A program made the translations under genes and the position numbers. The notes beneath the pieces are model-generated. The model had not been told where the DNA came from. It did no database searches and saw only the letters and a program-made list of their open reading frames with translations. DNA of 64,000 nucleotides from Amycolatopsis oliviviridis (GTDB lineage: Bacteria > Actinomycetota > Actinomycetes > Mycobacteriales > Pseudonocardiaceae), in contig NZ_BNAY01000001.1 of NCBI RefSeq assembly GCF_014654365.1, positions 124,001 through 188,000 on the forward strand. The letters run 5' to 3'. How positions within the stretch are numbered: the stretch's first letter is position 1; each line of letters opens with the position of its first letter. Below, in pieces: positions 22,044 through 30,777 of this stretch.

Positions 22044-24518
22044 ATGTGGACGTGGCGCAGGAAGGAGCCGGGCTCGCCCCCGGAATCGCCGCCATCGGGA
22101 CCGGCCGCGCTGCCGGTGACCCGTGCCGAATGGCGGAGCCTGCCGCCGATCCAGCGCGTCGTCGCCGAGCATCCGCTGATCAACCCGGTGCAGCGCTTCA
22201 GTTCCTCGTTGACGTCCTGGCAGAGCCCGGGCTACCTGGAGCCGCTGGGCCATCGGGTCGGTCCGGCGGAGCCCGCGGGGGTCATCGGTGGACTCGCGCG
22301 GGCTCCGATGACACAGGCGGCCGGGGCGCACGCGCCGGATATGCCTGTGGTGCAGCGGTCGGTCCGCAGGCGTGGCGTGCTGTCACGCCTGTGGGGGATG
22401 TCGGTGCAGCGCGCTGCCGAACCGGCTGCTCCGGTGGCCGAAAGCCCTGCCCTTGAAAGCCCTGCCCCTGAACCGGAATCCGCTCCCTTGGCCGCGACCG
22501 TGCAGCCCTACGAGGAGCCGTCGCCGGACGAGGCGTTGCCACCGGAACCGAGCCCGGTTTCCGAGCCGAGCGCCGCGTTCGTGCTGCCGGTCGTCGCGGT
22601 GGCTTCGCGTGAAGCCGACCGGCCATCGATGCCGTTGACGTCCGTCGGTCCGTCGGTGCTTTCGGCGCGCCCGCCGGTGAGGGCGGTCCAGGCGATCCGG
22701 TCGGAAACCCCGGGCTCGCCGCTCCACACGCCGGATCCCGCGGCCGAACTCGCTCCGATGCCCGCCGGACGGCCGTTGGCCGACGCTTCCGAGCCTGACC
22801 ACGGCCCGATCGTGCCCACGCCCGACTCGATGGCGTCCTCGATGGCGCCGGAGCCCGACCTGACCGAAGCCGAGCCGTTCGAGACCGTGCCGGTCCGGAC
22901 GCCGGACTCGCTTCCCGCGGAGCCACCCGCCTCGGAGGTGGCGACCCCGTCGTCGGCCGAACCGTCGCGGCCAGCACTTCCGGTCGTCCAGCGGACCGAA
23001 CAGATCCACGCGGTCCCGCGGCGGCTGGGACTCGGCGCGCCGATCCTGCCGGACTCAGACCAGACCCCGGCTCCGGTTCTCCCGGTCGCCGAGCCGGTCG
23101 CCGAGCCGGACGGTGTCGCGGGCGAGCCAGAGGTCGAAGACAAGGTTGCCGAGGTGGACGCACCACTGGCGGGAGCCGTCGAAACCACGGTGCTTCCCCC
23201 GTCGACGGCCGATGAGACCTCGGCGGCGGTGCCGGATGAGGTACCGCGGCCGGTGGCCCGGATCGTGGCGGGCGAGGAGCGGAATCCGCCGTCCGAGTCT
23301 CGGAGTTCCACATCGATGGCGATCCAGCGTGCGGCGAGCGAACCGGCTCTGGAGCTCCCGTCGCCGAAACACCAGGACGTGCCGCTGTCCGGGGCTTCGG
23401 TTCAAAAGCCGGTTCCGAAGCCTGTGCAGCGCCTGCGCCAGAGTGACTTGCCGGGGGAGACGGCGGGAGACACGCGGATGAGCGAACCGCCATCGAGCCT
23501 GCCGACGGTCACGTTGTCGCGATCTTCCCCCAGCACCACCATCCAGCCGCTCGAATCGACGCGGATCCACACCACGACAAAGGAAATCTCAGCGCCGCCT
23601 GGGGCGCCGGGCGGCGCTGAGCACCCGGCACCGGCAGCGGCGACCGCGACATCACCGCTGCCGGTGGCACGGATCGTCGACGGGACGGGCAGCGTGACCG
23701 CACCCGTACCGGAGGCGGTGACCCAGCCGTTCAGAACGCCGGTGGCGAGCAGGCCGACCCTCGCCGCCTGGACCGCCTTGACGGGCGGGGCCAGTGCTGC
23801 CACGGCATTACCGGAACTGTCCGTGTCCCGCGTGATCGAGGCACCGCGGGTCACGAGCCCGCTGCCGTCCGCCCGTGTCCTGGACGGCTCGACACGGGCG
23901 ACGATCCAGCGCTTCCACCAGCCGAGCCCGCCTGTCTCGGAGACGCCCGCGGTCGAGACGGTCACGGTGCCGCCGGTCGCTCGACGGGAAGACGCCGGAG
24001 TCTTACACCTGCCGCCCGCGGTGCTTCCGGTCGCGAGAAGCACCGATGACGTCGAACCGGCTCCATACCTGTCCGAGCCGAACAGTGGCGCCCTCGTGAG
24101 CGCGGGGAGACCTGGACTTCCCGGACCGTTACCGGTGGCGAGGATCCCCGAAGCCGTGCCTGACGGCCTGAACGTCCGGAAATCCACAATGGACGTTCGG
24201 CGCCTCGTGCAGCGCACCGCTTCGAGCGAGACCGTCGACCAGGGCGACGGCTTGGTGCTCAGCTCGCCGGCCGTCGTCCTGCCGCGCCAAGCCGAGACCG
24301 CGGTCGTCCAGCGCGAGCCGGAAACACCACCGCCGGCGCCCGACGCCCCACCTGTCCCGGCGCCAGAGCCCCCTGCGACACCTTCGGCGGCACCGGCCGC
24401 GCAGCCGGGGACCGAGGAACTCGTCAAGAAGCTTTTCGACCCGCTGCTCCGGCGGCTGAAGACCGAACTCCGCCTCGACCGTGAGCGCCGCGGCGCGCTC
24501 ACCGATCGCCCGCACTGA
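22044..24518 (+). CDS. Long Pro/Ala/Val-rich disordered eCIS protein, tape-measure-position candidate
   Basis: 824 residues from ATG 22044. The start MWTWRRKEPGSPPESPPSGP and a short conserved head (WRSLPPIQRVVAEHPLINPV ... FSSSLTSWQSPGYLEPLGH) precede about 650 residues of low-complexity Pro/Glu/Ser/Val sequence. This contains recurring units of the kind SPLPVARIVDG, SPLPSARVLDG, GPLPVARI and VVQR. The C-terminus is conserved and helical: TEELVKKLFDPLLRRLKTEL then RLDRERRGALTDRPH. Similar Pro-rich proteins with the same C-terminal helix occur at this position in actinobacterial eCIS loci. The place between the tube and hub genes is where a tape measure usually lies, but no long helical tape-measure fold is visible. 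Confidence 0.65.
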   Translation: MWTWRRKEPGSPPESPPSGPAALPVTRAEWRSLPPIQRVVAEHPLINPVQRFSSSLTSWQSPGYLEPLGHRVGPAEPAGVIGGLARAPMTQAAGAHAPDMPVVQRSVRRRGVLSRLWGMSVQRAAEPAAPVAESPALESPAPEPESAPLAATVQPYEEPSPDEALPPEPSPVSEPSAAFVLPVVAVASREADRPSMPLTSVGPSVLSARPPVRAVQAIRSETPGSPLHTPDPAAELAPMPAGRPLADASEPDHGPIVPTPDSMASSMAPEPDLTEAEPFETVPVRTPDSLPAEPPASEVATPSSAEPSRPALPVVQRTEQIHAVPRRLGLGAPILPDSDQTPAPVLPVAEPVAEPDGVAGEPEVEDKVAEVDAPLAGAVETTVLPPSTADETSAAVPDEVPRPVARIVAGEERNPPSESRSSTSMAIQRAASEPALELPSPKHQDVPLSGASVQKPVPKPVQRLRQSDLPGETAGDTRMSEPPSSLPTVTLSRSSPSTTIQPLESTRIHTTTKEISAPPGAPGGAEHPAPAAATATSPLPVARIVDGTGSVTAPVPEAVTQPFRTPVASRPTLAAWTALTGGASAATALPELSVSRVIEAPRVTSPLPSARVLDGSTRATIQRFHQPSPPVSETPAVETVTVPPVARREDAGVLHLPPAVLPVARSTDDVEPAPYLSEPNSGALVSAGRPGLPGPLPVARIPEAVPDGLNVRKSTMDVRRLVQRTASSETVDQGDGLVLSSPAVVLPRQAETAVVQREPETPPPAPDAPPVPAPEPPATPSAAPAAQPGTEELVKKLFDPLLRRLKTELRLDRERRGALTDRPH

Positions 24519-24529
24519 AGGAGAAGCCG

Positions 24530-24976
24530 ATGCCGGACGCGGAAGAAGCCGTCGCCGTTTGCTACGTCGTCAAGCTCGACGACAAGAACCTCGGCAATCT
24601 CGGCGCCTTCAGCAGTTGCGACGGACTGGGCTGCGAGTTCGTCATGGAGCAGCGGGAAGAGGGCGGGAACAACGGCATGGTCTGGCAGCTCCCGACGCGG
24701 ATCAAGTACTCCAACGTCAAGCTCTCCCGCCCGGTCACCGAAGCCAGCTCGCAGATCACGAAGTGGTTCGCCGACATGGCGGGCGGCATCGAACGCAAGA
24801 CCGCGACCATCGAAGCCCGCACCCTCGAAGGCACGGTGATCGCCAGCTGGTCGCTGGAGGGTGTCGTCCCCGTGCGCTGGAGCGGGCCGCAACTTTCACC
24901 CGACTCGCCGAAGGTCGCCACCGAGACCCTCGAACTGGCCCACCACGGCTTTCTCAGCCCGGCGAAGAAGGGCTAG
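24530..24976 (+). CDS. Second tube-fold protein (Pvc5/Afp5-like)
   Basis: 148 residues, with GAAGGAGAAG before ATG 24530. It has the tube fold in a divergent form: YVVKLDDKNLGNLGAFSSCD and GLGCEFVMEQREEGGNNGMV, then IKYSNVKLSRPVTEASSQIT and KWFADM. In Pvc and Afp particles, extra tube paralogs connect the spike hub to the tube, and the position next to the LysM and VgrG-like genes supports this. It ends two bases before the LysM gene. Confidence 0.88.
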   Translation: MPDAEEAVAVCYVVKLDDKNLGNLGAFSSCDGLGCEFVMEQREEGGNNGMVWQLPTRIKYSNVKLSRPVTEASSQITKWFADMAGGIERKTATIEARTLEGTVIASWSLEGVVPVRWSGPQLSPDSPKVATETLELAHHGFLSPAKKG

Positions 24977-24978
24977 CC

Positions 24979-25743
24979 ATGTCCTCGCCTGTCACGTTCA
25001 CCTCCGCGGGGTCGCAGCCACCCGCCGCGTACGGTTCCGGCGAACCGGCGCCGAACAATCTCCAGCGCGCCCTGCTCGAAGTGCGCAAACCCCCGCAGTC
25101 CGGTGGCACCGGGCAACCCGGCGCCAAGCTGTTCGACATCAAGTTCCAGTTCAACCCCAAGGAACTCTCGCTCACCAAGAACGCCAAATGGGGCCGTGAT
25201 CCGCAGCGCAACGCGAAGAAGAGCGGACCACCCGAGTTCAAGGGCTCGGATCCGTGCAAACTCGCGCTGGAGATGTTCCTCGATGCCACCGACAAGATGG
25301 ACGACGCCGTCGTCAAGAAGGTCGAGCAGCTCTTCACCTGCTGCGTCGCCACCGAGGAAAGCCGCCAGCACGGCAAGGGTTCGCCGCCGTGGGTGATCTT
25401 CAAATGGGGCGGCATGACCGGCTTCCCCGCCTATGTCGCCGGCGTCACCGCGAAGTACACGCTGTTCACGCCGTCGGGCACGCCGGTGCGCGCGGTGTGC
25501 ACGGTGAACCTGGAGGAGATCGCCGGTGAACTGAGCGGCCAGAACCCGACCTCGGGTGCGCTCGCGGCACGGGACACCCACGTGTTCGTCGCCGGCGACT
25601 CCCTGCAGGCGGTGGCGTTCCGTGCCTATGGCGACGCGGGGAAGTGGCGCGAGATCGCCGACGCCAACGACATCGACGACCCGATGCGGCTGCGGCCCGG
25701 TACCCGGCTGCTCGTGCCGGCGCTGGAGGAACTCGATGGCTAA
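24979..25743 (+). CDS. Baseplate hub protein with LysM domain (Pvc7/Afp7-like)
   Basis: 254 residues from ATG 24979. The N-terminal 190 residues contain the tail-tube-initiator part: LFDIKFQFNPKELSLTKNAK and WGRDPQ, followed by LALEMFLDATDKMDD and VIFKWGGMTGFPAYVAGVTA. The C-terminal 50 residues form a LysM-like unit (THVFVAGDSLQAVAFRAYGD then WREIADANDIDDPMRLRPGT). In this setting it is a structural adaptor between hub and baseplate (compare T4 gp53/gp54) rather than a peptidoglycan binder. Its last eight bases overlap the start of the spike gene. Confidence 0.88.
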   Translation: MSSPVTFTSAGSQPPAAYGSGEPAPNNLQRALLEVRKPPQSGGTGQPGAKLFDIKFQFNPKELSLTKNAKWGRDPQRNAKKSGPPEFKGSDPCKLALEMFLDATDKMDDAVVKKVEQLFTCCVATEESRQHGKGSPPWVIFKWGGMTGFPAYVAGVTAKYTLFTPSGTPVRAVCTVNLEEIAGELSGQNPTSGALAARDTHVFVAGDSLQAVAFRAYGDAGKWREIADANDIDDPMRLRPGTRLLVPALEELDG

Positions 25744-27556
25744 CGAGAGTTTCGCGAACAACCTCATCGTCGAGGTCGCCGGCGGTCCGCTGCCCGACGA
25801 CGTGAAAACGCTGCTCTCGCACGCCTACGTCGACGACAGCCGGAACCTGCCGGACATGTTCGTCCTGCGCTTCCGCGACTCCGGGCACGTGGTGCTGGAC
25901 AAGGGGAAGTTCACGGTCGGTGCGGAGATCAAGCTGAAGGTGCAGACCTCCGATCCCGAAGCGCCGCAGGAATTGCTTTCCGGCGAGGTCACCGCGGTCG
26001 CGATCGACCTCGACCGGATCGGCACCTTCACCGAGGTGCGCGGCTACGACCACGCGCACCGGCTGTTCCGCGGCCGTCGGGTCGCGGTCTACCCGGGGAT
26101 GAGCCTCGCCGACGTCGTCACGAAGGTGACCCGGCGGGCGGGACTGAAGGTCGGCAAGATCGATCCGGTCCCCGGAGTCGGCGGGCGCCCCCATACGCAG
26201 TTCAGCCAGGACAACGTCAGCGATTGGGAGTTCCTGTCCCGGCTGGCGGAGTCGGTCGGCGCCCAGATCGCGGTGCGCGGTGGCGCGCTGGACTTCAGGC
26301 TCCCGGAGAAGCCTTCGGCCGCACCCGCCACCACCGCGAAGGCCAACACCGATCCCTTGGTCCTCGAAGCGCACCGGACCCTGGTCAGCCTGCGCGCCAG
26401 CGTCACCGCCGCCGAGCAGGTGCCCGAGGTCGAGGCCCGCGGCTGGGACGTCGAAACGAAGAAAGCCGTGGTGGCCGTCGAAAAGCCGAAGAACGCGGGA
26501 ACCGAGGTCGAGGGCGTCGACCCGGTCGCGCTCGCGAACAAGTTCTCCAGCCCCAAATACGTCTTGGCCGACAGGCCGCGGCGGACCCAAGCCGAGGTCA
26601 AGGCGGCGGCGATCGCGCTGTCCGAACGGCTCGGCGGCGCCTGCACCGAACTCGACGGGGTGGCCAAGGGCAACCCGAAGCTCCGGGCGGGCGCGGCGGT
26701 GACGCTGACCGGCGTCGGCAAGCCGTTCGCCGGCAAGTACACGCTCACCAGTACCCGGCACCTGTTCAACGCGGAAGTCGGCTACACCACCGAGTTCGCC
26801 GTCTCCGGCAGGCAGGAACGCTCGCTCTACGGGCTGGTCGCCGGCGGCCCCAGGGCATCGGCATGGCCCGGAGTGGTGCCCGCGGTGGTCAGTGACGCGA
26901 AGGATCCCGCCGGGCTCGGCCGGGTCAAGCTGACCTTTCCCTGGCTGGATCAGGACTTCACCAGCAACTGGGCACGCACGGTGCAACCCGGCGCCGGGAA
27001 GGGCCGGGGCGCGATGGTCCTGTCCGAGGTCGGCGACGAGGTGCTCGTGGGCTTCGAGCAAGGCGACTTCGAGGCCCCGTACGTACTGGGCGGGTTGTAT
27101 AACGGCGTAGACGCGGTCCCGAAGTTCACCGCGCCGCCGATCGACGGCAACAGCGGTGAGATCTCCGTACGAGGCTTCGTCTCCCGCAAGGGACACAAGC
27201 TCGAATTCGCCGAACAGGACGGGATCATCGTCGCCTCCGGGGACGGGAAGCTGGTGGTCAAGCTCGACCAGAAGAACCAGATGATCGAAGTGACCAGCGG
27301 CAAGGGCGTCACGGTGAAGGCGCGGAACGGGGTGAGAATCGACGCGGGCAGCGGTCCGCTGGAGCTCAAGGGCCAGAAGGTTTCCGTGAAGTCGGCGACC
27401 GAGGCGAGCGTCGAGGCGAGCGGCGAACTGAAGCTGTCGGGCACGGCGGGCGTGAAGGTCGAAGGCGCGACGGTTTCGGTCAAGGGGCAGGGCCAGGCGG
27501 AGCTGACCGCGAGCGGCATCGTGACCGTGCGTGGCAGCGTGGTCAAGATCAACTGA
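25736..27556 (+). CDS. Central spike protein, VgrG-like (Pvc8/Afp8)
   Basis: 606 residues from ATG 25736, inside the end of the LysM gene. The open frame extends further upstream but would be nested in that gene. The N-terminal gp27-like part includes RGYDHAHRLFRGRRVAVYPG and the late-control-type segment VSDWEFLSRLAESVGAQIAV. An OB-fold gp5-like domain begins near residue 385 (PGVVPAVVSDAKDPAGLGRV ... ARTVQPGAGKGRGAMVLSEV) with GDEVLVGFEQGDFEAPYVLG. The C-terminus is a repetitive Lys/Val/Gly beta-helix (KGVTVKARNGVRIDAGSGPL ...) that forms the needle. There is no extra C-terminal effector domain. The PAAR tip follows directly. Confidence 0.92.
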   Translation: MANESFANNLIVEVAGGPLPDDVKTLLSHAYVDDSRNLPDMFVLRFRDSGHVVLDKGKFTVGAEIKLKVQTSDPEAPQELLSGEVTAVAIDLDRIGTFTEVRGYDHAHRLFRGRRVAVYPGMSLADVVTKVTRRAGLKVGKIDPVPGVGGRPHTQFSQDNVSDWEFLSRLAESVGAQIAVRGGALDFRLPEKPSAAPATTAKANTDPLVLEAHRTLVSLRASVTAAEQVPEVEARGWDVETKKAVVAVEKPKNAGTEVEGVDPVALANKFSSPKYVLADRPRRTQAEVKAAAIALSERLGGACTELDGVAKGNPKLRAGAAVTLTGVGKPFAGKYTLTSTRHLFNAEVGYTTEFAVSGRQERSLYGLVAGGPRASAWPGVVPAVVSDAKDPAGLGRVKLTFPWLDQDFTSNWARTVQPGAGKGRGAMVLSEVGDEVLVGFEQGDFEAPYVLGGLYNGVDAVPKFTAPPIDGNSGEISVRGFVSRKGHKLEFAEQDGIIVASGDGKLVVKLDQKNQMIEVTSGKGVTVKARNGVRIDAGSGPLELKGQKVSVKSATEASVEASGELKLSGTAGVKVEGATVSVKGQGQAELTASGIVTVRGSVVKIN

Positions 27557-27562
27557 GGGGGA

Positions 27563-27850
27563 ATGGGCATGCCACCAGCCGCGAGGGTCGGCGATCCGAC
27601 CGGGCACCCGGGCGTCATCGCCGGACCCGGTGTGCCGACCGTGCTCATCGGCGGGATGCCCGCCGCCACCGTCGGCACGCTGCACACCTGCTCGTTCCCG
27701 CCGCCCGCGGTGCATCCGCCGACGCCGGTCGCGCCGCCGGGCTGCCCGACGGTGCTGATCGGCGGCCTGCCCGCGGCGCGCATGGGAGACCTGGCCGCCT
27801 GCGGCGCGCCGATCGTCGTGGGCTGCCCGACCGTCCTGATCGGAGGCTGA
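27563..27850 (+). CDS. PAAR-type spike tip protein (Pvc10-like)
   Basis: 95 residues; the start could be ATG 27563 or the next ATG (MPPAARVGD). It has the PAAR layout: MPPAARVGDPTGHPG, then Pro/Gly-rich repeats of the kind GVPTVLIGGMPAATVGTLHT, GCPTVLIGGLPAARMGDLAA and GCPTVLIGG. Conserved His and Cys residues (TGHPG, LHTCSFPP, DLAACG) could bind the tip metal. It would sharpen the VgrG-like needle. No toxin domain is attached. Confidence 0.9.
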   Translation: MGMPPAARVGDPTGHPGVIAGPGVPTVLIGGMPAATVGTLHTCSFPPPAVHPPTPVAPPGCPTVLIGGLPAARMGDLAACGAPIVVGCPTVLIGG

Positions 27851-27851
27851 A

Positions 27852-28277
27852 GTGGCTGTGCCGATGGAAGACTTTCTCGGCAGTGGACTGGCGTTCCCGG
27901 TGCGCACCGACGCGACGGGTTCGATCGCGCTGGTCGGCGGCGAACGCGAGGTCGTCGAGAGCATCCGGTTGATACTGGCCACCGCCCCCGGTGAACGGCC
28001 GATGCGTCCGGAGTTCGGCTGTGCGGTGCACGATCTCGTGTTCGCGCCCGCGGACTCGGCCACCGCCGGGCAGATCGCCTACGAGGTGCGCACTTCGCTG
28101 GAGCGGTGGGAACCGCGGATCACGGTCACCGACGTCGTGGTCGGTTTCTCCGAGGCCGAGCGCGGCACGCTGCTGATCGACATCAAGTACCACCTGCGCG
28201 GGACCAACGACCCGCGCAACCTGGTCTTCCCGTTCTACGTCATCCCGCCGCACGAGTCCACTGAGGACGGTGTGTGA
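27852..28277 (+). CDS. Baseplate wedge protein, gp25/GPW family (Pvc9-like)
   Basis: 141 residues from GTG 27852. It contains the gp25 core: FLGSGLAFPVRTDATGSIAL, EREVVESIRLILATAPGERP, MRPEFGCAVHDLVFAP and YEVRTSLERWEPRITVTDVV. In T4 this protein starts sheath assembly on the baseplate. Its stop overlaps the GTG/ATG start of the next gene (28274 or 28277). Confidence 0.92.
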   Translation: MAVPMEDFLGSGLAFPVRTDATGSIALVGGEREVVESIRLILATAPGERPMRPEFGCAVHDLVFAPADSATAGQIAYEVRTSLERWEPRITVTDVVVGFSEAERGTLLIDIKYHLRGTNDPRNLVFPFYVIPPHESTEDGV

Positions 28278-30238
28278 TGTCGCTGCCCATGCCGAACCTC
28301 GACGACCGCCGGTTCCAGGACCTGGTCGACGAAGCCAAACACCTCGTCCAGCGGAACTGTCCGGAATGGACGGACCACAACGTCTCCGACCCCGGCGTGA
28401 CGTTGATCGAAACGTTCGCGCAGATGGTCGACCAGGTGCTCTACCGGCTCAACCGGGTGCCGGACCTGCATTACCTGCGGTTCCTCGACCTCATCGGCGT
28501 GCGCCTGTTCCCGCCGGCCGCCGCGAGCGCCGACGTGACGTTCTGGCTCTCGGCGGCGCGCGACGTCCCGGTGGTCGTCCCCGCGGGGAACCAGGTCGCG
28601 AGTGTGCGCGACGAGGTCGAGGAGCCCGTCGTGTTCACCGTGGAGCGAACCCTGACGATCGTGCCGTGTTCGCTCACGGGCCTGGCGACCGGCAAGGCCG
28701 ACACCGGCGTGCCGCAGCTCGACCGCACCGACGACCTGCTCGTCGGCGGCGCACCCGCGTGTTTCGGCGAAAGCCCCGCGCCCGGCGATACCGTCTACTT
28801 CGGACTGTCGGACGCCGTGCCCGGCTGCGCGGTGCTGCTGCGGATGGACTGCGATGTCGAGGGGCAAGGCGTCGATCCGCGCGACCCGCCGTGGGTGTGG
28901 GAGGCATGGGACGGGCACGGCTGGACCGGCGGTGAGGTCGACCGGGACAGCACAGGCGCGTTCAACCGGCCCGGGGACGTCGTCCTGCACGTGCCGCCGG
29001 GGCACACCGAGTCGATGCTCGCCGGCAGGCACGCGGGCTGGATCCGGTGCCGGTTGACGGAACCGAAGCAGCATCAGCCGTTCTTCCAGCGGTCGCCGCG
29101 GCTGCGCTCGGTCGAGGCGTCGACCATCGGCGGCACGGCCGGTGCGGTGCACGCCGAGGTCGTGCGCGGCGAGGTCGTGGGCACCTCGGACGGTCTGCCC
29201 GGACAGCGGTTCCCGCTCGGACGGCGTCCGGTGGTCGCCGGCGGGGACGAGCTGACCGTGGAGGTGTCCGGGCCCGGCGGCTGGCAGGAGTGGACCGAGG
29301 TGTCCTCGTTCGCCGAGTCGGGGCCGGACGACCGGCACGTCCAGCTCGACCGGGTCGCCGGTGAGATCGCGTTCGGTCCGGCCGTGCGCCAGCCCGAAGG
29401 CGGCATCCGGTACTACGGCGCCGTTCCGGCCAAGGCCGCCGCGATCCGGGTGCCCGCCTACCGGGCCGGTGGCGGGCGGCGGGGGAACGTCGCCCGCGAA
29501 GTACTCGAGGTGCAACGGGATCCGATCCCGTTCGTCAGCTCCGTGGTGAACCGGCGGCCGGCGACCGGCGGGGTGGACGGCGAGTCGGTGCGGGACGCGG
29601 CGGTCCGCGGCCCGCTGCTGCTGCGCACCCGCGACCGCGCCGTCACCGCCGAGGACTACGAACAGCTCGCGCGCGAAGCGGCGCCCGAGGCGGCGAGGGT
29701 GCGCTGTGTGCCCGCGCACGGCGCCGACGGCCGCGAGACCGGCGCGATCCGCGTCCTCGTCGTGCCCGCCGTTCCCGACGCCGGCGAGCTGAAGTTCGCG
29801 ACGCTGATGCTCGACCCCGGGATGCGAACGCGGATCGAGCGGTATCTGGACGAACGCCGCTGTGTCGGCGCCCTCGTGTCCGTGGAAGCGCCGTTCTACC
29901 ACGGGGTCACGGTCGTCGCCCGGCTGAGATCGCGCCGCCGGACCAGCCCCGGCACCCTCGGCCCGCGGGCGACGCAGGCGCTCTACGACTACTTCAACCC
30001 GCTCACCGGCGGGCCGGACGGCGATGGCTGGCCGTTCGGGCGGCCGGTGCAGTCGGGCGAGGTCTTCGCGGTGCTGCAACGGCTTCCCGGTGTCGAGCTG
30101 GTCGAGGACGTCCGCCTGTTCGCGGCCAATCCGGTCACGCGGGAACGCGGCGAACAGGTCGACCGGCTCGACCTGCCGCCCCACGCGCTCGCGTTCTCGT
30201 TCGGGCACCAGGTCCGGGTCCGGGAGAGTGACGGATGA
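28274..30238 (+). CDS. Baseplate J-like / gp6-type wedge protein (Pvc11-like)
   Basis: 654 residues from GTG 28274, or from ATG 28277 one codon later. The N-terminus MPNLDDRRFQDLVDEAKHLV ... WTDHNVSDPGVTLIETFAQM is the standard opening of eCIS baseplate J proteins (SDPGVTLIEAFAWM). A variable region is followed by the C-terminal conserved part with RTRDRAVTAEDYEQLAREAA and PEAARVRC, and a tail with YFNPLTGGPDGDGWPFGRPV. It builds the wedge ring together with the gp25-like protein and the following protein. It overlaps the next gene by four bases (ATGA). Confidence 0.92.
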   Translation: MMSLPMPNLDDRRFQDLVDEAKHLVQRNCPEWTDHNVSDPGVTLIETFAQMVDQVLYRLNRVPDLHYLRFLDLIGVRLFPPAAASADVTFWLSAARDVPVVVPAGNQVASVRDEVEEPVVFTVERTLTIVPCSLTGLATGKADTGVPQLDRTDDLLVGGAPACFGESPAPGDTVYFGLSDAVPGCAVLLRMDCDVEGQGVDPRDPPWVWEAWDGHGWTGGEVDRDSTGAFNRPGDVVLHVPPGHTESMLAGRHAGWIRCRLTEPKQHQPFFQRSPRLRSVEASTIGGTAGAVHAEVVRGEVVGTSDGLPGQRFPLGRRPVVAGGDELTVEVSGPGGWQEWTEVSSFAESGPDDRHVQLDRVAGEIAFGPAVRQPEGGIRYYGAVPAKAAAIRVPAYRAGGGRRGNVAREVLEVQRDPIPFVSSVVNRRPATGGVDGESVRDAAVRGPLLLRTRDRAVTAEDYEQLAREAAPEAARVRCVPAHGADGRETGAIRVLVVPAVPDAGELKFATLMLDPGMRTRIERYLDERRCVGALVSVEAPFYHGVTVVARLRSRRRTSPGTLGPRATQALYDYFNPLTGGPDGDGWPFGRPVQSGEVFAVLQRLPGVELVEDVRLFAANPVTRERGEQVDRLDLPPHALAFSFGHQVRVRESDG

Positions 30239-30774
30239 GAGCGGCCGTGCCCGGGCTGCCGAGCCCGCACCCGATCGGCGAGCAACTACCCTCGGTCTAC
30301 GCCGAGGACCGGTTCGTCCAAGGCTTCACCGGTGCTCTCGACGAAGTGCTCGCACCGGTCTTCGCCACGTTGGACAACTTTCCGGGTTACCTCGATCCGG
30401 AATTGGCGCCGGAGGACTTCGTCGGCTGGCTGGCGCACTGGGTGGCGTTGCGTGTCGACGAAGGCTGGAGCCCGGCCCGGCTGCGCGAACTCGTGATCCG
30501 GTCGGTCGAACTGCATCGATGGCGCGGTACGCAGCGCGGGCTCGCCGAGCATGTGCGGCTGCTGACCGGTGGCGCGGTGGAGGTGACCGACAGCGGTGGC
30601 GTCGTGGCGTCGCCGGACCCCGGAGCGCCGCTCCCGGATCCGGGACCGCCGTGGGTCCATGTGCGCGTGCGGGTGCCCGAGCGGGACCGGGTCGACGAAC
30701 GACGGCTGACGGCGACGGTCGTGGACGCGGTGCCCGCCCACGTGCGCGTCACGGTGGAAGTGGTGGAGGGGTAG
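30235..30774 (+). CDS. Tail protein I / gp7-type baseplate protein (Pvc12-like)
   Basis: 179 residues from ATG 30235. Recognised by IGEQLPSVYAEDRFVQGFTG, DNFPGYLDPELAPEDFVGWL and LRELVIRSVELHRWRGTQRG, the usual core of phage tail protein I homologs in eCIS loci (YLDPxxAPxxFLxWLAxWVGL). It is shorter than Photorhabdus Pvc12, as is common in actinobacterial loci. It is the last recognisable baseplate gene; no tail-fibre (Pvc13) homolog follows. Confidence 0.88.
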   Translation: MRAAVPGLPSPHPIGEQLPSVYAEDRFVQGFTGALDEVLAPVFATLDNFPGYLDPELAPEDFVGWLAHWVALRVDEGWSPARLRELVIRSVELHRWRGTQRGLAEHVRLLTGGAVEVTDSGGVVASPDPGAPLPDPGPPWVHVRVRVPERDRVDERRLTATVVDAVPAHVRVTVEVVEG

Positions 30775-30777
30775 CGG

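Noticed and set aside
19112..22183. A 1023-codon open frame on the minus strand opposite the sheath and tube genes
   Set aside because: It is the antisense shadow of well-identified structural genes; its His/Arg/Asp-rich composition is typical of GC-rich antisense frames.
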